Positions 1 to 5,163 of a DNA stretch of 5,163 nt are shown here, piece by piece. The DNA is from Dehalococcoidia bacterium UBA1151 (GTDB taxonomy: Bacteria > Chloroflexota > Dehalococcoidia > Lucifugimonadales > Lucifugimonadaceae): positions 48,850 to 54,012 of the forward strand of contig DBZV01000195.1 of the NCBI GenBank assembly GCA_002311865.1, read 5' to 3'. Position numbers and translations under genes: made by a program. Position 1 is the stretch's first letter; each line of letters opens with the position of its first letter. The notes under the pieces were generated by a model that was not told where the DNA came from, did not search any database, and saw nothing but the letters and a program-made list of their open reading frames with translations.

Positions 1-873
1 GACCAGTCATTGTGGGATGTCACCGGCAAAGCATTCGACAAGCCCGTCTACGAGCTCATGGGCGGCGCTGTGCGCGACAAGATCCGCGCCTACCACGGAG
101 TCCACGGCGATACGATTGAAGACCTGGCTGACGATGCCCGCAAGTATGTCGATCAGGGCTTCACTGGCCTCAAAACCAGCCCTGTCTCGCCCAACTGGCG
201 CAATATGCTCTGGAATGACGTACTCGCCGATTCAAACGCCCGCTTCAAGGCACTCCGCGCTGCCGTCGGGGATGATATCGACGTGGGTTTCGACGCCCAT
301 GCCGCCATCTGGGAACCCATCCGCGTGCTTGAGCTAACAGACGCGCTCATGGAGTACCGCCCTTGGTTCATGGAAGAGCCACTACGCATGGAGAACCGCC
401 ATGAGATGGGCCGGCTCCGCAGCGAAATGGCATGCCCAATCGCCACGGGCGAGTGCCTCTACACCAAGTTCGAACTGTGGGAACTCGTCCGGGAGGGCGG
501 CGTAGATATCCTCCAGCCCGACGTATGCATCGTCGGCGGTATCACAGAGATGCGAAAAATCGCCTTCATGGCAGAAGGGCACGACCTACTAATCGCACCC
601 CACAACCCCATGGGCCCGCTTGCAACTAGGGCCAACTTGCACATTGACGCCGCAACCAACAACTTCCATGTGCAGGAGTATCGCGACCCGTCGCCCACAG
701 AAGCCATCTCAGTCGCCCCCGTCGCAAAACCAATCGACGGTTACTTCGAGCTCCCGGAAGGCCCCGGACTGGGCATCTCCATCGTAGACTCAGAGATGTC
801 ATTCCGCCCGTACAAGGCATCGTGGCACCGCGGCGATCGCATCAACCCGGACGGCTCGATCGCATATATTTAG
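1..873 (+). CDS. Mandelate racemase/muconate lactonizing enzyme family dehydratase (galactonate dehydratase-like), 5'-truncated
   Basis: An open frame runs from base 1 to the TAG at 871-873. The first codons already encode family sequence (DQSLWDVTGKAFDKPVYELMGG), so the start lies upstream of the window and the TTG at 10 is only an internal Leu codon; 290 residues are visible of a usual 380-400. This is the enolase-superfamily barrel. Seen ligands and catalytic candidates are Asp and His of DAH (292-294 and 298-300), the Glu pair of FMEEP (373-378), Glu of ATGE (451-453), Asp of LQPD and His of APHNP (601-603). The D-x-H pair plus the late His is the pattern of acid-sugar dehydratases such as galactonate and mannonate dehydratases, which remove water from sugar acids to give 2-keto-3-deoxy acids using Mg2+. 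The C-terminal GPLATRANLHIDAA and GPGLGI stretches also fit the galactonate dehydratase-like branch. Exact substrate is unknown. It is cytoplasmic; an aldolase able to take such products lies at 1949-2722 on the other strand. Confidence 0.9.
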   Translation, partial: DQSLWDVTGKAFDKPVYELMGGAVRDKIRAYHGVHGDTIEDLADDARKYVDQGFTGLKTSPVSPNWRNMLWNDVLADSNARFKALRAAVGDDIDVGFDAHAAIWEPIRVLELTDALMEYRPWFMEEPLRMENRHEMGRLRSEMACPIATGECLYTKFELWELVREGGVDILQPDVCIVGGITEMRKIAFMAEGHDLLIAPHNPMGPLATRANLHIDAATNNFHVQEYRDPSPTEAISVAPVAKPIDGYFELPEGPGLGISIVDSEMSFRPYKASWHRGDRINPDGSIAYI

Positions 874-884
874 AAAATCCCCGC

Positions 885-890
885 AGGAGA
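885..890 (+). promoter_or_regulatory. Ribosome binding site of the decayed rhodanese-like gene
   Basis: AGGAGA stands 7 bases before the GTT at 898-900, exactly where a start codon is expected for the rhodanese-like frame that follows. No ATG, GTG or TTG is present at that point. The site therefore looks like a leftover of a once functional start. Confidence 0.5.
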
Positions 891-897
891 ATCCCAA

Positions 898-1115
898 GTT
901 AACCTGATCGAACGTGATGAGCTAAAAGCAAAGATCGACGGCGAGATGATTTCAAGCTCGTCATGGTCCTCAGCGAGTGGGATTTCTGGGCGAAGCACAT
1001 CCCCGGCTCGCTCAATGTAAACGATCCGTCTAAGACAACCGAAATCTTTGATCCTTCGGAGGAGATAATCGTCTAAAAGTATTGCACCTATGGTAAACCA
1101 CTGCTTTCAATTTGA
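898..1115 (+). pseudogene. Rhodanese-like domain protein remnant (no start codon, frameshift, in-frame stop, C-terminus lost)
   Basis: From 901 the frame reads NLIERDELKAKIDGE. Near 945 homology moves to the third forward frame, consistent with loss of one base, and continues DDFKLVMVLSEWDFWAKHIPGS and then a stretch ending DPSEEIIV before a TAA at 1074-1076. After the stop the same frame gives KYCTYGKPLLSI and ends at TGA 1113-1115. This matches the first half of small single-domain rhodanese proteins (about 100-115 residues): the E-W-x-F...HIPGS segment, then D-P-x-E-E-I-I-V-Y-C, where the Cys codon (1083-1085) sits at the persulfide-carrying active-site loop. The C-terminal half is absent and the following bases belong to the A+T-rich PhyH gene on the other strand. 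A normal start codon is also missing (GTT after a good AGGAGA). A sequencing error could explain the frameshift alone, but not all four defects. The gene sits 24 bases after the dehydratase and was probably co-transcribed with it. The identification rests on pattern recognition of motifs, not on an alignment. Confidence 0.72.
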
Positions 1116-1117
1116 TT

Positions 1118-1876
1118 TTAGTATCCAACGGGGTTTGTATCTCGTCCCCTATATCTAGCATTAGGTCCTTCAAGGATTACTTTTTGAGCTTCACTTAGAT
1201 TACTGTAATTATCGGGATCATAGTATTTAGCTGACCAAGAGATGGGACCTGGACTGTACTTGAAAAAGATGGTTCTCCTCTCATCTGACCCTGCCCATGG
1301 TAGCGTGCCATGAGTCAGAGCTTCCGTGAATATAACAGCAGTTCCGGCGGGACCGGTGACTCGTTTAACAATTGGCTCCAGTTCCTCCATCTCTTTCCAA
1401 TCCTCTGGAAACGCGTAGTTGCTTTTGTGAGAACCGGGTACGCAGCCGAATCCTCCGTCCATAGGCTCAACATCTTTCAGGTTGTATGCCACGACGGAAA
1501 GTCCGTTATGCATTTTCTCGTTGGAAAAATGGAAATATTCGGAAGAGCGATAAGGTGTGGCGCCTCCATGTAGCCGGGTCCCGATTGGCCCTTTACCGGA
1601 TCTAATAACATCTAAATATTCATGGTCAAGTCTGAAGCTTTCACCGAGCAATTCCTTAAGGTATGGGGTTATGGACTTGTTATCAATTAGGTTTCGGTAC
1701 TCATTGTTCCATCCGAGCAAAGAAGCAAATCGATGTGTTCGCATGTCTGGTTCGCACTCAGTTTTTATTCTTCGATCCACTTCGGCGTTCAGTGCCTTAA
1801 TTTGTTGTTGAGTTAACGCATTTGGTATAACCAAATAGCCGTTTAAATCGAATAGATATTTTTCTTTTTCGTTCAT
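1118..1876 (-). CDS. Phytanoyl-CoA dioxygenase (PhyH) family protein with HGG in place of HxD
   Basis: The product has 252 residues from the ATG at 1874-1876. An upstream in-frame TTG at 1895-1897 would add 7 residues, but the ATG is preferred because AAGG lies 8 bases before it. The N-terminal helix and FDLNGYLVIPNAL are the usual opening of PhyH-family Fe(II)/2-oxoglutarate oxygenases. The core carries LRLDHEYLDV, TRLHGG (His103), NLKDVEPMDGGFGCVPGSHKSN and a distal ALTHGTLPW (His189), followed 11 residues later by Arg200 in ERRT, the expected 2-oxoglutarate carboxylate anchor. The second iron ligand, normally Asp in H-x-D, is Gly105 here. Families with H-x-G or H-x-A include Fe/2OG halogenases, but many environmental PhyH paralogues also appear to carry HGG, so the reaction is open. 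The gene is clearly A+T-richer than both neighbours (24 G+C of 60 in 1681-1740 against 33 of 60 in 2281-2340 and 35 of 60 in 421-480), which suggests transfer. It may be transcribed alone or from the upstream operon. Confidence 0.85.
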   Translation of the reverse strand: MNEKEKYLFDLNGYLVIPNALTQQQIKALNAEVDRRIKTECEPDMRTHRFASLLGWNNEYRNLIDNKSITPYLKELLGESFRLDHEYLDVIRSGKGPIGTRLHGGATPYRSSEYFHFSNEKMHNGLSVVAYNLKDVEPMDGGFGCVPGSHKSNYAFPEDWKEMEELEPIVKRVTGPAGTAVIFTEALTHGTLPWAGSDERRTIFFKYSPGPISWSAKYYDPDNYSNLSEAQKVILEGPNARYRGRDTNPVGY

Positions 1877-1888
1877 CTCTCCAACCTT
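1877..1888 (-). promoter_or_regulatory. Ribosome binding site region deciding the PhyH start
   Basis: Read on the minus strand, AAGG (1885-1888) is followed by TT and GGAGAG (1877-1882) directly before ATG. AAGG is at a normal 8-base spacing, while GGAG is only 2 bases from the ATG. The competing upstream TTG at 1895-1897 would place this purine-rich stretch inside the coding region, so the ATG at 1874-1876 is the better start. Confidence 0.5.
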
Positions 1889-1902
1889 ATGAAACAAATT
1901 TT

Positions 1903-1929
1903 ATGATATGTATTACTAACTTCAGTCAG
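1903..1929 (-). promoter_or_regulatory. Possible weak promoter for the PhyH gene
   Basis: On the minus strand TATCAT (1903-1908) matches the TATAAT box at five of six positions. CTGACT (1924-1929) lies 15 bases upstream and matches TTGACA at four of six. The spacing is short and the region is A+T-rich, so chance matches are likely. It is listed because this 72-base gap is the only place a separate PhyH promoter could sit close to the gene. Confidence 0.2.
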
Positions 1930-1948
1930 TATCTATGTGTGCCGTCGT

Positions 1949-2722
1949 CTACAACTTCCGAGCCGCCGCCTGCCATTTCGCAGCCGTCTGATTCAACAGC
2001 GCTAGCGCCGACGTAGCAAATATCGTTGCACCAAGCTTCCGGAAGCTGGTCAGTTGATCTATCGCATCCGGCCCCGGATGTGTCACTGCGGATATCTTCC
2101 CAGCAGCAACAGTTTTGCTCACGACTTCCTCCAACGCTGCATCAATCACGCTCTGCTCAGGCATCCCCATTGAGAGCGCCATATCAGCAGGCCCCAACCA
2201 CGACGCATCTATGCCGTCAACCGCGATTATCTCGTCAAAGTTCTCTACCGCAGCCCTTGACTCAATCAACGCGAACAGAATCGTCCGCCGGTTCGACTCG
2301 GTGTAGTAGTCACGAACATCTGAAAACCCGGCCCCATATTCGTTATTGCGACCGGTCCCGTAGTTGGAGCCGCGCTCACCCAGTGGCGGGTACTTCGCCG
2401 CATCTACGGCTTTCTTGGCATCCTCCACGGTATCGACATGAGGCACAACAATACCCATCGCACCAGCATCAAGCATGTGCAGGATAAGCTGGGGTTCGTT
2501 CGCTGCAACGCGAACCACCGAGGCCATTCCATACGTCTCAGCAGCCCGGACCATATTTTCAATCTCAGGGTCGCTCATCGAGCCGTGCTCACCATCAATG
2601 AACACCCAGTCGAACCCCAGCGACCCGATCAACTCCACCAGATGTGGTGAGTTGATGTTCAGTGCGGCGCCGATCGCAGTCTCGCCATTGTCGAGTTGCT
2701 GCAGAATTCGGTTTTCGCGCAT
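1949..2722 (-). CDS. HpcH/HpaI aldolase family protein (2-keto-3-deoxy acid / 4-hydroxy-2-oxo acid aldolase-like)
   Basis: The product has 257 residues, the usual length of class II HpaI-type pyruvate aldolases. These cytoplasmic, divalent-metal-dependent enzymes cleave 4-hydroxy-2-oxo acids to pyruvate (or a related oxo acid) and an aldehyde. Seen motifs in order are FDWVFIDGEHG with catalytic His46, VVRVAANEP with Arg71 that binds the oxo acid, GAMGIVVPHVDT, YPPLGERG, ALIESRAAVENFDEI with metal ligand Glu154, and ASWLGPADMALSMG with metal ligand Asp180. All key residues are present. The ATG at 2720-2722 has a strong GGAGG 8 bases upstream. The gene follows the SDR gene by 51 bases on the same strand and is probably the last gene of that transcription unit. 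The substrate could be a 2-keto-3-deoxy sugar acid made by a dehydratase like that at the left end of the window, or 4-hydroxy-2-oxoheptanedioate or a relative; the sequence does not decide. Confidence 0.92.
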   Translation of the reverse strand: MRENRILQQLDNGETAIGAALNINSPHLVELIGSLGFDWVFIDGEHGSMSDPEIENMVRAAETYGMASVVRVAANEPQLILHMLDAGAMGIVVPHVDTVEDAKKAVDAAKYPPLGERGSNYGTGRNNEYGAGFSDVRDYYTESNRRTILFALIESRAAVENFDEIIAVDGIDASWLGPADMALSMGMPEQSVIDAALEEVVSKTVAAGKISAVTHPGPDAIDQLTSFRKLGATIFATSALALLNQTAAKWQAAARKL

Positions 2723-2730
2723 ATGTAATT

Positions 2731-2735
2731 CCTCC
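2731..2735 (-). promoter_or_regulatory. Ribosome binding site of the aldolase gene
   Basis: GGAGG on the minus strand is separated by 8 bases from the ATG at 2720-2722. It is the strongest Shine-Dalgarno match in the window and fixes the aldolase start. Confidence 0.7.
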
Positions 2736-2773
2736 CGGCGCCCACTAATTTCTTCAGTAGCGGCTACGCCGCG

Positions 2774-3529
2774 TTAACCCCGACCGATGTAAGGCATCTT
2801 TGTCGCCATAATCGTCAGAAACTGGACATTCACATCCAGTGGCAAGTTAGAGATGTACAGTACCTGCTCGCCAACGTGCTTCACGTCGAATCGAGGCTCT
2901 TTCACCATCTCGCCGTGCGGCTGCATCTGACCATCCGTGGACTTGGCGGTCATTGGCGTCGCCGCGTTCCCAATATCGATCTGCGAACAGGCGATGTTGT
3001 ACTTGCGACCATCAAGCGACGTCGATCGTGTTAGACCCGTAACACCGTGTTTCGTCGCCGTGTACGGTGCGGAGCCAGGCCTCGGAACGTATGCAGAGAT
3101 GGAGCCGTTGTTAATAATTCGGCCACCCATCGGATCCTGATCCTTCATGATCAGCATCGCCTCACGTGTGCAGAGGAACGTGCCCGTGAGATTGATGTCC
3201 ACCACGGATTGCCACTGCTCCACCGTGAGTTGTTCCAGAGAAGGCGCGCTGGCGCCAATTCCGGCGTTGTTGAACAGCACATCCACACGACCAAACGCAT
3301 CCATCGTCTGCTTGAACACGTTGGCAACAGCGTCCGCTTTACCTGCGTCGGCTGAAACTGCCAGTGTGTTTGTAGATGCATCGCCCGCAAGCTGCGCCGT
3401 CTCTTCCAGCGCGTCGAGCCGCCGTCCCACCAACGTGACGTTGTAGCCATCGCCCAGCAACGCCAGCGCCGCACTGCGTCCCACTCCGGAACCTGCTCCG
3501 GTAATAACTGCAACCCGTGTGTCTGCCAT
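2774..3529 (-). CDS. Short-chain dehydrogenase/reductase (SDR), classical type
   Basis: The product has 251 residues, the standard length of classical SDRs, which are NAD(P)-dependent oxidoreductases acting on alcohol or keto groups. Visible motifs are the Rossmann TGxxxGxG (residues 10-17, TGAGSGVG), an Arg pair after the second strand (residues 36-37), which suggests NADP(H) preference, NNAG (87-90), Asn113 in DINLTG, catalytic Ser143 in NNGSISAYVP, and YTATK with Tyr156 and Lys160. The Asn-Ser-Tyr-Lys tetrad is therefore intact. The C-terminal MATKMPYIGRG tail recalls a branch of environmental SDRs of unknown substrate. GGAG at 3539-3542 lies 9 bases before the ATG at 3527-3529, and no earlier start is needed. 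It lies between the hyuB-like gene (53 bases upstream) and the aldolase (51 bases downstream), all in the same direction, so it probably acts in the same pathway, perhaps on the aldehyde or hydroxy-acid partner of the aldolase. Confidence 0.92.
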   Translation of the reverse strand: MADTRVAVITGAGSGVGRSAALALLGDGYNVTLVGRRLDALEETAQLAGDASTNTLAVSADAGKADAVANVFKQTMDAFGRVDVLFNNAGIGASAPSLEQLTVEQWQSVVDINLTGTFLCTREAMLIMKDQDPMGGRIINNGSISAYVPRPGSAPYTATKHGVTGLTRSTSLDGRKYNIACSQIDIGNAATPMTAKSTDGQMQPHGEMVKEPRFDVKHVGEQVLYISNLPLDVNVQFLTIMATKMPYIGRG

Positions 3530-3538
3530 TTGATACGA

Positions 3539-3542
3539 CTCC
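3539..3542 (-). promoter_or_regulatory. Ribosome binding site of the SDR gene
   Basis: GGAG on the minus strand, 9 bases before the ATG at 3527-3529. It lies within the 53-base gap after the hyuB-like stop codon, consistent with translation from a shared message. Confidence 0.5.
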
Positions 3543-3582
3543 GTGATCTATGTGCCTGATTTGCTGAGTGGCGATTCTACCG

Positions 3583-5163
3583 CTATGAGCCCCTCTGCCG
3601 CACAAGATCAACTCTGAGTTTCACAGTAGCGGCTTCATTCACCTCGTTAGATCGTTCAGCCAGGACAACGCCGTACTCATCTCGCGCTGCCGCAACCGAC
3701 ACCCGCCCATCGATCACATCCTCCAGCACCGCCGCATGATCACGCTTGAGCGGGTCGCCCCAGCCGCCACCACCGGCCATCTCGTGGCGAATCACCTCAT
3801 TGTGGCCAAACGGGACCTGCGCCAGCGTCGGCAGCAACACCTCATTCGGCCCCGGATTCAGAATGTTGAGTGATGGCGACCCCGTCGCGCCACCTTGCAG
3901 ACCGTACGGCGGGAACTTCCGCTTATCTGATCGCAGTTGAAGCGTGGCCGGGTCGCCGATGTTGGTTACCTGCTTTACATACGACTGCGCGCCCCTGAAC
4001 TCCCCGGCGCCACCGGAATCGGTTATCAGCGCGTACTCGTCGATGACTATGGGGTTCTCAACCTCAAGTATCTCCACGGGCGAACCGGCCGTATTTCCCG
4101 CGGGATGCGACACGCCTTCCGAGCCATCACTTCCGAACCCACCTCCACGCGCGCCGGCGAAGAAATCCACCAGCGCGTACGGTGTGCCGTCCGGTCGATG
4201 CCCGCCAATGCTGATCAGCGTATTCCCACCCTCGCCATCAGCCGGCACACGGTCCGGAATCGCCTGCGCCAGCGCACCCAGCACCGCATCCATCGTGCGG
4301 AACCCGGTAATGCCCCGTGCCGCCACTGGCGCAGGATGCACCGGGTTGACGATGGTGGCAGACGGCACCTTGATGTGAATTGGGCGGTGGTATCCAGCCG
4401 CATTCGGGATGTCTGGATCCATGATAAGCCTGATAGCGCCGTAAATCGCCGCATGCGTGAACGGCAGCGGCGAGTTGATTCCAGCCGGGACCTGCGGCGA
4501 CGAGCCCTCAAGATCAACTGTTATCTCATCGCCCGCAATCTCCAGGCTGACCACAATCTTGAGCGGGCCTTCTTTGATATTGTCGGCGTCGATGTAATCC
4601 TCAAACTCATACTTCCCGTCCGGCAGCGCCGATATCTCCTGCCTCGCCCGCAACTCGCTGTAATCGAGCAGCGCTTCACAGTGCCGATTCAGTTCAGCAG
4701 CCCCGTACCGGTCAATCAACGCAAGCAGCGCACGCTCACCAATCTCGCACGCCGCCAACTGCGAACGCATATCGCCCCGCACCTGTATCGGCAACCTCAC
4801 ATTGGTTGCGATGAGATCGAACACCGCCTCGCTGGGCACACCCTCGGCGTAAAGCTTCGATGTCGGAATGCGCAGCCCCTCCTGGTAGATCTCGGTCGAC
4901 TCAGTGGAATTGCTCCCCGGCACCAGCCCGCCAATGTCAGTCTGGTGCGCCACAGCGCCAACGAACCCCTGGAGTGCATCCTCCGCGAACACCGGTTTGA
5001 TGATGAAAACGTCTGGCAGATGAATGCCGCCCGACGTGTACGGATCATTCAAAACGAACACGTCGCCGGGGTTGATTCGACCGTCATATTTGGTGAGCAC
5101 CGACTGCACAGCGACCGGGAACGACCCCAGGTGCAGCATGATCGTCAGCCCCTGTGCGATCAC
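3583..5163 (-). CDS. hyuB: Hydantoinase B/oxoprolinase family protein (HyuB-like), N-terminus beyond the window
   Basis: 526 residues are visible to the TAG at 3583-3585. The frame is open through the right edge and begins inside the family motif (IAQG...HLGSFP), so about 50-60 N-terminal residues and the start are missing; whole proteins usually have 550-600. Hallmarks in order, numbered from the window edge, are NDPYTSGGIHLPD (39-51), AHQTDIGGLVPGS (72-84), the PTSKLYAEG segment (100-108), QVRGDMRSQLAAC (127-139), SPQVPAGINSPLPF (222-235), MDAVLGALAQAIP (291-303), NTAGSPVEILEVENP (357-371), SGGAGEFRG (383-391) and GGGGWGDP (464-471). The C-terminal VSVAAARDEYGVVL is also characteristic. This family supplies the B subunit of ATP-dependent N-methylhydantoinases and is related to the acetone carboxylase alpha subunit and the C-terminal half of 5-oxoprolinase. 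It normally works with a HyuA ATPase-type subunit, which would be expected just upstream, beyond base 5163. The actual substrate cannot be assigned. It is the first visible gene of the three-gene minus-strand unit. Confidence 0.93.
   Translation of the reverse strand: MIAQGLTIMLHLGSFPVAVQSVLTKYDGRINPGDVFVLNDPYTSGGIHLPDVFIIKPVFAEDALQGFVGAVAHQTDIGGLVPGSNSTESTEIYQEGLRIPTSKLYAEGVPSEAVFDLIATNVRLPIQVRGDMRSQLAACEIGERALLALIDRYGAAELNRHCEALLDYSELRARQEISALPDGKYEFEDYIDADNIKEGPLKIVVSLEIAGDEITVDLEGSSPQVPAGINSPLPFTHAAIYGAIRLIMDPDIPNAAGYHRPIHIKVPSATIVNPVHPAPVAARGITGFRTMDAVLGALAQAIPDRVPADGEGGNTLISIGGHRPDGTPYALVDFFAGARGGGFGSDGSEGVSHPAGNTAGSPVEILEVENPIVIDEYALITDSGGAGEFRGAQSYVKQVTNIGDPATLQLRSDKRKFPPYGLQGGATGSPSLNILNPGPNEVLLPTLAQVPFGHNEVIRHEMAGGGGWGDPLKRDHAAVLEDVIDGRVSVAAARDEYGVVLAERSNEVNEAATVKLRVDLVRQRGS

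Noticed and set aside
940..955. Programmed ribosomal frameshift as the explanation for the frame change in the rhodanese-like remnant
   Set aside because: There is no slippery heptamer or downstream structure near the shift, and the missing start codon, in-frame stop and missing C-terminus point to simple decay.
1310..1573. 87-codon open frame on the + strand inside the PhyH gene
   Set aside because: It is antisense to the conserved PhyH core, has no recognisable motif and no convincing ribosome binding site.
1081..1925. Terminal repeats or target-site duplication around the A+T-rich block
   Set aside because: The two edges share only short A/T-rich strings such as CAAATT, which are expected by chance; no convincing inverted or direct repeat was found by eye.
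2026..2487. 153-codon open frame on the + strand opposite the aldolase gene
   Set aside because: The translation is rich in Ser, Gln, His and Arg with no family motif, and the opposite strand encodes all catalytic residues of an HpaI aldolase.
2760..2772. Perfect small inverted repeat GCGGC-TAC-GCCGC just after the SDR stop codon on the minus strand
   Set aside because: The stem is only 5 bp and no T-run follows on the minus strand, so it does not qualify as an intrinsic terminator; it may be chance in a G+C-rich gap.
3944..4378. 144-codon open frame on the + strand opposite the hyuB-like gene
   Set aside because: It lies entirely antisense to strongly conserved HyuB motifs, its product is low-complexity in Pro, Ala and Ser, and it is explained by the G+C-rich codon bias of the real gene.

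Overview
The window holds five protein genes and one decayed gene, all typical of heterotrophic bacteria that degrade sugar acids and other carboxylated compounds. No RNA gene, mobile-element gene or CRISPR array is visible. Most of the window is G+C-rich with tightly packed catabolic genes. The mix of an enolase-superfamily dehydratase, a PhyH-type dioxygenase, an SDR, a rhodanese-like remnant and a hydantoinase/oxoprolinase-type protein resembles gene content I associate with marine Chloroflexota (SAR202-like lineages), which are rich in such paralogues. This taxonomic suggestion is inference and has not been tested.

Left part (1-1115, + strand): a 5'-truncated mandelate racemase/muconate lactonizing enzyme family dehydratase with a complete set of visible acid-sugar dehydratase residues. 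It is followed 24 bases later by the remnant of a small rhodanese-like gene. The remnant has a good ribosome binding site but no start codon, a one-base frameshift, an in-frame stop and no C-terminal half.

Middle (about 1074-1925, - strand): an A+T-rich block carrying one PhyH-family Fe(II)/2-oxoglutarate-type oxygenase. Its composition differs sharply from both flanks, and its left edge coincides with the point where the rhodanese homology breaks off. This suggests an inserted, horizontally acquired gene. The putative iron-binding motif reads H-G-G instead of H-x-D.

Right part (1949-5163, - strand): three genes in one direction with gaps of about 50 bases, probably one transcription unit, transcribed hyuB-like gene -> SDR oxidoreductase -> HpcH/HpaI-family aldolase. 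The hyuB-like gene runs off the right edge, and a hyuA partner would be expected beyond it.

Together the dehydratase (acid sugar to 2-keto-3-deoxy acid), the aldolase (retro-aldol cleavage to pyruvate or a similar oxo acid plus an aldehyde) and the SDR (alcohol/ketone redox step) could form a short catabolic route. The real substrates cannot be read from the sequence.
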